Shown here piece by piece: positions 1-5,733 of a stretch of 31,517 nt of DNA. The notes beneath the pieces are model-generated. The model saw only the letters and a program-made list of their open reading frames with translations. It made no database searches and had not been told where the DNA came from. The stretch covers positions 1 through 31,517 of IMG/VR virus record IMGVR_UViG_3300047169_000008; one strand, 5' to 3'. A program made the translations under genes and the position numbers. Source of the DNA: a virus. Each line of letters begins with the position of its first letter. Positions within the stretch are counted from its first letter, which is position 1.

Positions 1-386
1 ATTGGGGAAAATACCATCACGTCTGCCGATTGCCAGGTGCGGACTGCGCGCCGATCGCCGTTGAGCAGATCAGAAAATGGGGGGGGGTATTGGAGCATCC
101 AGATTCATCGGGAATCTGGAAAAAGATGATGATCCCGACCGAGCCAGGTCAGTGGGATCGGTACGGGTGGACGGTCAGGTTGAACCAGGGGGAGTACGGC
201 CATCGCGGTTTGAAGCCAACGATTTTGTACGTCTGTGGGATCGATCCTTTCAAAATGCCCTGCCCACGGCCGAACCCCTCACGGATTCCTACGGAGAACA
301 TGAGCCGTCAGGAGCGAAGCCGAACACCACTTCCGTTTGCCCTGCTGCTGTTCGAAATCGTACTGAGAATTGCGGGGGCAGCATGA
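1..386 (+). CDS. Phage-associated protein with GGVLEHP motif (5' partial)
   Basis: The reading frame is open to the left edge, so the true start lies outside the window; the TTG at position 30 is only the first possible start inside it. The visible part has the pattern KWGGVLEHPDSSGIW, then an aromatic/Gly stretch (RYGWTVRLNQGEYGHRG) and a T-x-LYVCG segment. I recall this GGVLEHPxxSxxW...GHR.xKxTxLY layout from small proteins in phages and other mobile elements, with no established function. The Trp-Gly-Gly of the motif is encoded by a run of nine G (79-87). The stop TGA overlaps an ATG at 383. Family recognition is from memory and moderately sure; the role is unknown. Confidence 0.6.
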   Translation, partial: WGKYHHVCRLPGADCAPIAVEQIRKWGGVLEHPDSSGIWKKMMIPTEPGQWDRYGWTVRLNQGEYGHRGLKPTILYVCGIDPFKMPCPRPNPSRIPTENMSRQERSRTPLPFALLLFEIVLRIAGAA

Positions 387-406
387 GCGCGAAAACCATC
401 AAAAAT

Positions 407-418
407 GGGGGGGGGGGG
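407..418 (+). repeat. Poly-G tract (12 G) upstream of HNH gene
   Basis: Twelve consecutive G lie 8 bases before the ATG of the HNH-like gene at 426. A second tract of nine G lies inside the preceding gene at 79-87. Mononucleotide tracts of this length are prone to slippage and are also error-prone in sequencing. A short frame opened by the ATG at 383 crosses the tract, so a one-base change would alter how translation arrives at the HNH start. Confidence 0.85.
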
Positions 419-425
419 ATGAAAG

Positions 426-701
426 ATGAGCCGACGAAAATTCATCGCGCCGGGCGCGGCTTATGCCGATCGCATGGACCCCGCCGACATCATCAGATTC
501 ATGAAGTTCATCAAGGTGGACGAACACGGATGCTGGATTTGGACTGGAACCACCGACGACAAGGGGTACGGAGGGTTCAAGGTTCACGGTCGAAGCCGGT
601 GGGCGCATCCGCAGCATCTTGCCCAGCGCTCGCGCGATTGGAATTCGCTGGATGGTGGTCGACGCCGCGCACAGCAGGTCGCATGCGAAGTTCCATTTTA
701 A
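426..701 (+). CDS. HNH endonuclease-like protein, frame-disrupted
   Basis: The first about 60 codons resemble the N-terminal half of phage HNH endonucleases: a basic start, then DEHGCWIWTG, GYGGF and a RWAH segment. After RWAH (about position 608) the frame turns into unlikely sequence (AHPQHLAQRSRD) and stops at 701. One base further along, another frame reads AHR-like and then MVVDAAHSRSHAKFHF, which loosely fits the MVVDH...C...HL core of the family, although the expected His and Cys are not kept. I infer a one-base insertion near 606-612 plus decay, so the encoded protein is probably inactive. An intact member would nick or cut DNA in phage mobility or packaging contexts. Confidence 0.55.
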   Translation: MSRRKFIAPGAAYADRMDPADIIRFMKFIKVDEHGCWIWTGTTDDKGYGGFKVHGRSRWAHPQHLAQRSRDWNSLDGGRRRAQQVACEVPF

Positions 702-713
702 CAGGAGATACCG

Positions 714-1097
714 ATGCCGCTTTCTTTTGATGATCTTCGAACCGCAAACACCGAACGTTGCGAACAGTCTTTTCATGGAGTTGATGAGTGGTCCCCCACC
801 GATTGGGCAGCTGCGCTGGCCGGTGAGGCGGGAGAGGCGTGCAACCTGATCAAAAAGATTCGCCGGATGGGTGAAACACCGGAACTGATCGAACAGAAAA
901 TCAGCGAATCGGGTGACACTACTGCATTCGAACTGGCCGAAATGATTCACCAGGTTGGGCTTGAGCTTGCGGACGTGGTGACATATGCCGATCTGCTGGC
1001 GGCGCGGCTGGGGATCGATCTTGGCTACGTCGTGTCACACAAATTCAACATCGTGAGCGACAGGGTGGGTTCATCCGTCACGCTAAGAAACACATGA
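714..1097 (+). CDS. MazG-like nucleotide pyrophosphohydrolase
   Basis: This 127-residue protein has the all-alpha NTP-PPase signature: WSPTDWAAALAGEAGEACN with E38 and E41 (ExxE), and LELADVVTYADLLA with E84 and D87 (ExxD). These acidic pairs bind Mg2+ in the MazG/dCTPase fold. Such enzymes hydrolyse (d)NTPs to monophosphate and pyrophosphate; phage copies are thought to adjust nucleotide or alarmone pools during infection. About 40 residues separate the two motifs, longer than in the shortest family members. The start is supported by AGGAGA at 703-708, six bases before the ATG. It heads a run of replication-type genes. The exact substrate cannot be read from sequence. Confidence 0.85.
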   Translation: MPLSFDDLRTANTERCEQSFHGVDEWSPTDWAAALAGEAGEACNLIKKIRRMGETPELIEQKISESGDTTAFELAEMIHQVGLELADVVTYADLLAARLGIDLGYVVSHKFNIVSDRVGSSVTLRNT

Positions 1098-1133
1098 TTG
1101 TGGTCGCAGGGCAGTGGGAATGGAGTCCGCAAG

Positions 1134-2048
1134 ATGGCGCGCCCGAATTTCAGAAATCACCCCAAGTTTCGCCGCCTATGCCACATGCTCAACATGCCGG
1201 CCCCGCACGCGCTTGGCCACTGTGAATTCCTGTGGTCAGTAGCCTACGAATCGGGCAATCCAAGCATCGGTGATTCGCTGGATGTTGAACTGGCGGCAGC
1301 ATGGACAGGCGAGCCGGGAACACTTTGCAAAGCGCTTGCCGAATGCGGAGGCAACCGGGCCGGCCTGATCGAAGCCGATCCAGACAAGCCAGGAAGCTGG
1401 ATGATCCATGATCTGGCAGAAAACGCCCCTGACTACGTGATGAACCGCGCTTCACGCGAGGCCGAGCGGTCGATCGCAAAACAGTGCCAAGCCTGCCACG
1501 GCAATTTCCATTCGTCGGACCCACGCGCGCTGTATTGCTCGGACGCATGCAAATCAGCGGCATACCGAAACCGGAAACACAATGAAAAGCCTGATTTGTC
1601 ACCGACTGACACCGACATCAGTGACGCGGTAAGTGACGCGACACCGATCGACACCGACCGACACCGCTCTCCCGCACCCGCACCCGCACCCGCACCCGCA
1701 CCCGCACCCAAAGAGAATACCACTTCCACCGCGTTGCGGTTCCAGCAGCTGGACGCGGTGCAGGTTTTCGACTGCGCCGGTAAAATTACCACATGGAAAC
1801 TCACCCAGCCGTTCATTGACGAGCTATCGAAGCAATTCCCGGGCGTCGACGTGCCCCGTGAGGCGTTGAAGTCGCTGGGATGGACCAAAGTGAACCCCAA
1901 GAACCGCAAGACCGCTGCGGGGATGGAGCGGTTCCTGTGGGGATGGATGGAAAGATCCCAGAATCGGGGAAACAGCCACCAGCGCGACGGGCCTTCACCG
2001 CCGAACCGCCGTGCCCACGCCGGAATGCAGGAATCTTTGACGCTTTGA
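1134..2048 (+). CDS. Phage replication initiator-like protein with zinc finger
   Basis: I chose the ATG at 1134 because GGAG at 1122-1125 sits eight bases before it; upstream in-frame TTG/GTG codons lack this. The N-terminus (MARPNFRNHPKFRRL) and a following alpha-rich, winged-helix-like region resemble phage replisome-organizer proteins. A central Cys cluster (CQACHG...YCSDAC followed by AAYRNR) forms a likely C2xC2-type zinc finger. A Pro-Ala repeat linker follows, then a C-terminal part ending near WTKVNPKNRKTAAGMERFLWGWM, a layout seen in DnaT- or initiator-like proteins. It sits directly before a DnaC-like ATPase, the usual initiator/loader pairing. Function is inferred from context and partial resemblance. 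Confidence 0.6.
   Translation: MARPNFRNHPKFRRLCHMLNMPAPHALGHCEFLWSVAYESGNPSIGDSLDVELAAAWTGEPGTLCKALAECGGNRAGLIEADPDKPGSWMIHDLAENAPDYVMNRASREAERSIAKQCQACHGNFHSSDPRALYCSDACKSAAYRNRKHNEKPDLSPTDTDISDAVSDATPIDTDRHRSPAPAPAPAPAPAPKENTTSTALRFQQLDAVQVFDCAGKITTWKLTQPFIDELSKQFPGVDVPREALKSLGWTKVNPKNRKTAAGMERFLWGWMERSQNRGNSHQRDGPSPPNRRAHAGMQESLTL
1671..1709 (+). repeat. Hexanucleotide repeat encoding Pro-Ala linker
   Basis: GCACCC is repeated six times in a row (1674-1709), preceded by CCC. It encodes an alternating Pro-Ala stretch between the zinc finger and the C-terminal region of the initiator-like protein. Because the unit is six bases, gain or loss of a copy keeps the frame and only changes linker length. 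Confidence 0.9.
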
Positions 2049-2057
2049 GGTGACGAA

Positions 2058-2540
2058 ATGGAACACATCGGGAAGGTCTTTCAGCAAGACCAAAAAATGG
2101 CCGAACGAACCGCCGCGATCGAAACGCGACGGCGCGAATACGAGGGGATTCTGCGCCGCCAACGCGCCGAGGAGCTTTTCAAAGCCAGTGGCTGCCCTGA
2201 GCGCCAGGCCAACATCGGGAAGATCGACCCAGGCAGCAAATGGCAGGCATCGCTCGAATTGCTTTCCGGCCAGCTTCGGTTTGCCAATGGGTTCATCGTC
2301 GCGATTCTTGGTCAGCGCGGGACTGGCAAAACCCAGCTGGCCATTGCGCTGGTTCGCCGTGCCTGCGCCGCCCAGCTGCGATGCAGGTACATCAAAGCCA
2401 GCGATCTGTTCAGGTCGATCAGATCCACCTACGGACGATCCGACAAACAGGAAACCGAGGAAGAGGTATTCAACCGGTGGGTTTCATACGACCTGCTGGT
2501 GATTGATGAGAGCCACGAGCGCGGCGAAACGCCGGAATAA
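2058..2540 (+). CDS. DnaC/IstB-like helicase loader, N-terminal part ending at an in-frame TAA
   Basis: The 160-residue product contains an AAA+ ATPase core: a long basic N-terminal helix region, Walker A GQRGTGKT (85-92) and Walker B LLVIDE (D150, E151), followed by SHERGET as in phage DnaC-type loaders. These proteins bind the replicative helicase and load it at the origin opened by the initiator, which here is the gene just upstream. The start ATG is preceded by GAGGTGA. Translation stops at TAA 2538-2540, but the same frame continues with clear family sequence to 2774. The frame is therefore interrupted, and this product lacks sensor 1, sensor 2 and the arginine-finger region. Confidence 0.8.
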   Translation: MEHIGKVFQQDQKMAERTAAIETRRREYEGILRRQRAEELFKASGCPERQANIGKIDPGSKWQASLELLSGQLRFANGFIVAILGQRGTGKTQLAIALVRRACAAQLRCRYIKASDLFRSIRSTYGRSDKQETEEEVFNRWVSYDLLVIDESHERGETPE

Positions 2541-2774
2541 AACCACGCCCTTAACAACATCGTCGCCCGCTGGTACGACGCCCGACGATGCACCGTGTTC
2601 ATTGCCAACCAGGACAAGGCCGCGTTTGCGCAGTCGATGGGCGCGAGCATCACCAGCCGGATTCACGAATGCGGAGAAGCCATCATCTGCGACTGGCCGA
2701 GCTTCCGCAGTCCAGGTCAATGGCGCCAGCAGGAAGGATCTGAGGTTCGTAAGTCATTTTGGGAACCAGCATGA
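2541..2774 (+). pseudogene. Remainder of the DnaC-like loader beyond the in-frame stop
   Basis: In the frame of the upstream gene, 77 codons follow the TAA and read as normal family sequence: NHALNNIVARWYDARRCTVF, then IANQDKAAF (sensor-1-like Asn), SRIHECGEAIICDWPSFR and a stop at 2772-2774. WPSFR near the end is typical of phage DnaC-like loaders. The stop overlaps the ATG of the next gene (ATGA at 2771), so the ancestral gene was clearly 238 codons. No good internal start is apparent. Either a single base changed a sense codon to TAA, or this is a base-call error. Confidence 0.7.
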
Positions 2775-3445
2775 AAGATTCGTTCACTCCATTGTGGGCG
2801 CGGCCAGGCGCAGACCCGGTGCGTTTTGGGCATGGCGAATTGAGTTTTGAAAGCATCGTGGCTGCCGCAAAATTCGCGGGAATCACGCCGACGAATCTCC
2901 AGAGCTCAATCCGCAACGGCTACCGCGCTGCTGGACGATTGTGGTGGTACGCGGATCGGCCACTGCGGGAACGCACAGCACCACCGCTATCATCGCGAAA
3001 CACCCCGGTGATGGTTGGTGAACGGCTTTTCATCAGTGCCACCGATGCAGCCAAAACGCTTGCCGTGAGCATTGGAACATTCGGGAACTATTGCCGTAGA
3101 AAGCAGCTACCGCGCCGGTTCGGGGGTCCAAACGCCGCCGCCCGATCTCATGCCGGGACCAAAGCCGCCGCGGGCCGGTGTCGGCAATGGCCAAGTGCTG
3201 GAACTGTCGATCACGTTGAACCTGAAAACGATCAGCGAGGCAAACGCCACGGGCCAACTGCGGGCAAAGATGGCCAGGAAGAAAGCCCAGCGGGGAATCG
3301 TTCGACACGCATTTGCCAAGCTGGCGGGGATGCTGCCGGCGATCGTCACACTGAAGCGGATCGGGCCGCGGATGCTGGACGACGACAATCTGCGATCGGC
3401 CTTGAAGGCCGTCAGGGACGGACTGGCAGACGTGATCGGTGTTGA
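2771..3445 (+). CDS. Protein with two helical DNA-binding-like modules; C-terminal part doubtful
   Basis: The ATG overlaps the stop of the loader gene (ATGA). The credible part covers about 115 residues and contains two similar blocks: FGHGELSFESIVAAAKFAGI followed by SSIRNGYRAAGRLWWYAD, and VGERLFISATDAAKTLAVSI followed by NYCRRKQLPRRFGG. Each block looks like a short helix-turn-helix unit of the NUMOD1 kind found with homing endonucleases, so DNA binding is likely; this is inference. From about 3120 the same frame runs for another 100 residues of Arg/Gly/Gln-rich sequence over the resolvase gene. This is probably a read-through shadow caused by a lost stop or a frameshift near 3110-3150. 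Confidence 0.45.
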   Translation: MKDSFTPLWARPGADPVRFGHGELSFESIVAAAKFAGITPTNLQSSIRNGYRAAGRLWWYADRPLRERTAPPLSSRNTPVMVGERLFISATDAAKTLAVSIGTFGNYCRRKQLPRRFGGPNAAARSHAGTKAAAGRCRQWPSAGTVDHVEPENDQRGKRHGPTAGKDGQEESPAGNRSTRICQAGGDAAGDRHTEADRAADAGRRQSAIGLEGRQGRTGRRDRC

Positions 3446-3932
3446 CGACGGTGACGCGCGATACCGCTGGACCTATGAGCAGTGCCCGGCCAGCGCGCAC
3501 ACGCAGTACAGATTCGAATTGAAAGCATCACGGAGGATTCGCATGCAGGCCAGAAAGACATCACGACCGGAGAAGGCCTATCGGCTGCGCGAGTGCCGCA
3601 AGCTGCTAAAACAGAAACAGGATTCGCAGGCCGCGCTGCTGAAATCAAACCAGAGCTACCGAAGGGCATGCAGGCTGGCAGAAAAAGCGATCGAAGTTGA
3701 AAAATCAACGCGATTGTGCAAGCGGTTTTTTCGAGAAGAACCGCGGGACGACAACGACATACGACAGGACTTCCGATATTGGACGCTGCGCAAGTTCGGG
3801 TACGACTGTTTGGGCAAAGGCAAAGGCAATTCGCGCGGGCGAGAACGTGTGTGGCGCTGGTGGTGCGATCTGCACTATGAGACGCGGGGAATGCTGGTGG
3901 GGAGTTCCACGCACCGGCTTGTCAGTGCTTGA
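3150..3932 (+). CDS. RusA-like Holliday junction resolvase fused to a basic protein
   Basis: I start at ATG 3150; the frame is open further upstream without a clear start. The first 130 residues fit RusA-type resolvases: a beta-strand/helix opening, MLDDDNLRSALKAVRDGLAD and IGVDDGDARYRWTYEQ. The Asp cluster binds Mg2+ and cuts four-way junctions in phage recombination and replication. At 3543 an ATG preceded by GGAGG (3532-3536) opens a second, Lys/Arg/Gln-rich segment of 129 residues of unknown role, containing KLLKQKQDSQ and RVWRWWCDLHYE. The frame runs through both. A single base change at codon TCA (3528-3530) would give TGA, separating them as two ordinary adjacent genes. Confidence 0.65.
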   Translation: MPGPKPPRAGVGNGQVLELSITLNLKTISEANATGQLRAKMARKKAQRGIVRHAFAKLAGMLPAIVTLKRIGPRMLDDDNLRSALKAVRDGLADVIGVDDGDARYRWTYEQCPASAHTQYRFELKASRRIRMQARKTSRPEKAYRLRECRKLLKQKQDSQAALLKSNQSYRRACRLAEKAIEVEKSTRLCKRFFREEPRDDNDIRQDFRYWTLRKFGYDCLGKGKGNSRGRERVWRWWCDLHYETRGMLVGSSTHRLVSA

Positions 3933-3981
3933 AATCTGTTGAACTCGGCACGCAAATCAGTGTACCCGCAGACTCTACGAT

Positions 3982-3993
3982 AAAAATGGTTGT
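3982..3993 (+). promoter_or_regulatory. AAAAATGGTTGT motif upstream of sigma-like gene
   Basis: This 12-base string lies in the 80-base gap before the regulator gene at 4013. The identical string occurs at 28834-28845, in the gap before the small gene at 28881. Both are on the plus strand and 19-35 bases from a start codon. It may be a shared regulator or promoter element; chance is not excluded. Confidence 0.25.
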
Positions 3994-4012
3994 CACCCAT
4001 CCTTAAGGGCAG

Positions 4013-4219
4013 ATGGATCAACTTTTGAGGGAACTTAAGAACCGACTGACTTCACGCGAGCAGCGCATCATGCGATTGAGCGTGATCCACGAGCTTTCCC
4101 AGCGGGCTATCGCGCGCCGTGTTCGTCTCTCGCAGCAAGCGGTGTGCAAAACCCTTGCCAAGATCCGACGGATCGCCCAGGCCATCAAAGCGACGTTCTA
4201 TCTGGCAGCAGCGATATGA
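4013..4219 (+). CDS. Small sigma-70 region-4-like HTH regulator
   Basis: This 68-residue protein is essentially one helix-turn-helix: LTSREQRIMRLSVIHELSQR followed by AIARRVRLSQQAVCKTLAKI. The pattern (TxRE..I..L....LS...IA..L..S...V...L..I) is that of sigma factor region 4, which contacts the -35 element. With no region 2 it cannot act as a full sigma factor. Stand-alone versions in phages can serve as transcription activators, for instance of late genes. AAGGG precedes the ATG. It is the first gene after an 80-base gap and just before the small membrane proteins, fibres and packaging genes, a fitting place for a late regulator. The DNA-binding call is fairly sure; the regulatory role is inferred. 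Confidence 0.65.
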   Translation: MDQLLRELKNRLTSREQRIMRLSVIHELSQRAIARRVRLSQQAVCKTLAKIRRIAQAIKATFYLAAAI

Positions 4220-4518
4220 AGGCCGGCTGGAAAACATCCGAAGCGTGGCTGACCGGTGGAGCGGTTCCCGTGATCGTGACAATTGCCGGGATGGCAACGC
4301 CAGTCCACACCAAAGTTGCTTCGATCATCGCAGTTGCCGCCGTGAGCGTTGCCTACACCACCGCCAGAACATGGTTGAAATCCAGCCCATCGCCGAAGCC
4401 GAGCCAGGTGGGACAGATGCTGGAACAGCAATTCCGATGTTCGGCAGCTGGTGGGCAGCGTACCAGTACGCCACCCGCGCAAAAACGAGCGGACCTCGAA
4501 AGGGTCACCGCGTCCTAA
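4216..4518 (+). CDS. Small membrane protein, holin-like
   Basis: The ATG overlaps the preceding stop (ATGA). The N-terminal 55 residues (KAGWKTSEAWLTGGAVPVIV, then a second hydrophobic stretch SIIAVAAVSVAYTTARTWLK) predict two membrane segments separated by a short turn. This resembles small phage membrane proteins with KTSEFWLT near the start that are often annotated as holin-like. After residue 55 the sequence becomes polar and low in family likeness, and another frame (reading EIQPIAEAEP, then GSWWAAYQYATRAK) looks equally protein-like, so a frameshift near 4400 is possible. A holin would permeabilise the inner membrane at lysis; without a neighbouring endolysin this stays tentative. Confidence 0.5.
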   Translation: MKAGWKTSEAWLTGGAVPVIVTIAGMATPVHTKVASIIAVAAVSVAYTTARTWLKSSPSPKPSQVGQMLEQQFRCSAAGGQRTSTPPAQKRADLERVTAS

Positions 4519-4559
4519 TCCTCGAATTTCTCGAAACGGCCCAACCAAAGGAATCTGCC

Positions 4560-4850
4560 ATGCTGATTGCCGGAATCGCCATCGATCCAAACAACATTGG
4601 TTCAATTGTGGCGGGCATCGACGCGCTGCTGGAAAAACAGATTCGATCAGCGTGGCCCGCGACGGCCAATCTGCCCCACCTGAACGCCGCCGTCGAAGCC
4701 AACGTGGCATTGGCCGCGGATCTGATGAATGTGTACGCGCTGTCGAAGCTGGACGCACTGGCCGGGCAGGCGCTGGATACCATCGCCAAGAAATTCCCGA
4801 TGACAGCGCCCGAAATCGCAGCGATCAAAGCCAAGATTCCCAACCTGTAA
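4560..4850 (+). CDS. Small Ala-rich hypothetical protein
   Basis: I start at ATG 4560, preceded by AAAGGA with normal spacing; the same frame is open far upstream, but that part overlaps other genes. The 96-residue product is mainly helical and Ala-rich, for example IDPNNIGSIVAGIDALLEKQ and ALSKLDALAGQALDTIAKKF, with a hydrophobic beginning. There is no signal peptide or obvious motif. It sits among small membrane and lipoprotein genes and is followed at once by a strong hairpin. I do not recognise the family. Confidence 0.55.
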   Translation: MLIAGIAIDPNNIGSIVAGIDALLEKQIRSAWPATANLPHLNAAVEANVALAADLMNVYALSKLDALAGQALDTIAKKFPMTAPEIAAIKAKIPNL

Positions 4851-4863
4851 TAACACCTCCGAG

Positions 4864-4900
4864 GCCCGGCAAGATGGCCTTGAAAACCATTTTGCCGGGC
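4864..4900 (+). terminator. Strong 14-bp hairpin between genes
   Basis: GCCCGGCAAGATGG (4864-4877) pairs with CCATTTTGCCGGGC (4887-4900) over 14 base pairs with one G-T pair and a nine-base loop. It begins 14 bases after a stop codon and ends two bases before the next ATG (4903). No T-run follows, so it is not a classic intrinsic terminator. It may act in mRNA stability or Rho-dependent ending, or mask the next ribosome site. Confidence 0.6.
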
Positions 4901-4902
4901 TA

Positions 4903-5112
4903 ATGCAGGTTTCAACCATGGAATCCATCATCGAATCGATCTTGAAAGCCATCTGCGAGGCGTTCGCCTTGCCGTTGGCAGAGGATGCGTTGACGGGAAA
5001 GCTGACGACTACGCACACCGCAACAGTCGCCGAGTCGGATTCTGTGATTCAGAAGCAGGGCGCTGACGCGCTGGCCGCATTCGACAAGCGCACCCATGAA
5101 ATCAAAATGTGA
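4903..5112 (+). CDS. Small hypothetical protein
   Basis: This gene gives 69 residues from ATG 4903, or 64 from ATG 4918. The sequence is mildly amphipathic (MESIIESILKAICEAFALPL) followed by a Thr-rich and helical part ending RTHEIKM. It has no transmembrane segment and no recognised motif. The first ATG lies directly against the preceding hairpin, which favours the second as the real start. Its 3' end overlaps the next gene by 17 bases, suggesting translational coupling. Function is unknown. Confidence 0.45.
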   Translation: MQVSTMESIIESILKAICEAFALPLAEDALTGKLTTTHTATVAESDSVIQKQGADALAAFDKRTHEIKM

Positions 5113-5422
5113 CAAAGCCAGGTTCGGCTGGTGGTGTTCGCGCAAGCCAGGTCACGCCGGGCCATGCGCGGCGAAACCGCGATGGTGGAACATTCGCTGG
5201 CGATTGTGGCTGGTGCTTTTTTTGGCTGTGCATCTTTGCGGGTGCGCCCACACCGACATCATCGTTCCATTCGATGCGCCGGTGATGCTGTCACAGGATG
5301 AAACGATTCACAACCCATACGTTCGGCAGCATGGGGGCTGGGTAATGAAATCTGGAACGATCACGCGCCACCAAGGCGCGGTGATCCTGTTGCTGCCGGC
5401 CACATCCCAACCAACCACGTAA
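5096..5422 (+). CDS. Membrane-anchored small lipoprotein with Cys/His cluster
   Basis: The 108-residue product has three parts. Residues 5-24 carry CDK...WWC...GHAGPC, a Cys/His pattern that could bind zinc. Residues 35-47 are a hydrophobic stretch (WRLWLVLFLAVHL) ending in LCGC at 47-50, a good lipobox whose Cys50 would be lipidated after cleavage. The rest is polar and ends in Pro/Thr. If processed, the mature lipoprotein is about 59 residues and would sit in the outer membrane or periplasm. That fits a spanin-like (Rz1) or envelope role in a lysis module, but no homolog is identified. A Cys-rich leader before a lipobox is unusual. Confidence 0.5.
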   Translation: MKSKCDKARFGWWCSRKPGHAGPCAAKPRWWNIRWRLWLVLFLAVHLCGCAHTDIIVPFDAPVMLSQDETIHNPYVRQHGGWVMKSGTITRHQGAVILLLPATSQPTT

Positions 5423-5428
5423 ATCAGT

Positions 5429-5728
5429 ATGAACGTGACGTGGAAAACAGCGCGGGAAAACTGGCATATTGGCTGTGCGCTTGTCGCATTGGTAACCGCC
5501 GCCGTTGCTGGAGATTTTACGCTGAAACAGCATTCGCAACAGTTGGATGAGATCAAAGCCACTGCCTCAAAAACCAGCGAGAAGGTGGACGCCCGCTTTG
5601 ATGCGATGAATTCCAAGCTGGACAAGATCAGCGACAACACAAGCTATGTGCGTGGCAAGGTCGACGAAATGGACCGCCGCGCTGAAATCCCCAGCAAATC
5701 GCCGGTCGCCGCCGCCCCAACCGAGTAA
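5429..5728 (+). CDS. Membrane-anchored coiled-coil protein
   Basis: This 99-residue protein begins with a short basic/aromatic segment and one membrane helix (GCALVALVTAAVAGDF). A long heptad-like helix follows (QQLDEIKATASKTSEKVDAR to SDNTSYVRGKVDEMDRRAEI), then a Pro/Ala-rich tail. An N-terminal anchor plus a periplasmic coiled coil is the architecture of i-spanins (Rz) and of several small phage membrane proteins. Immediately upstream is a small lipoprotein, so a two-component spanin is conceivable; this is inference from topology and order only. The gene starts six bases after the previous stop. Confidence 0.5.
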   Translation: MNVTWKTARENWHIGCALVALVTAAVAGDFTLKQHSQQLDEIKATASKTSEKVDARFDAMNSKLDKISDNTSYVRGKVDEMDRRAEIPSKSPVAAAPTE

Positions 5729-5733
5729 TTCAC

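Noticed and set aside
1671-1709. Short tandem repeat considered as CRISPR or origin iterons.
   Set aside because: The unit is only six bases, without spacers, and encodes an in-frame Pro-Ala linker.
2538-2540. Reassignment of TAA to a sense codon in this phage.
   Set aside because: TAA is the normal stop of the protease, capsid, connector and tape-measure genes, so code change is not supported.
4119-4850. A 243-codon gene covering the sigma-like and membrane protein region.
   Set aside because: Only the last 96 codons from 4560 have a good ribosome site; the earlier part overlaps two better supported genes, though a frameshift near 4400 is kept in mind.
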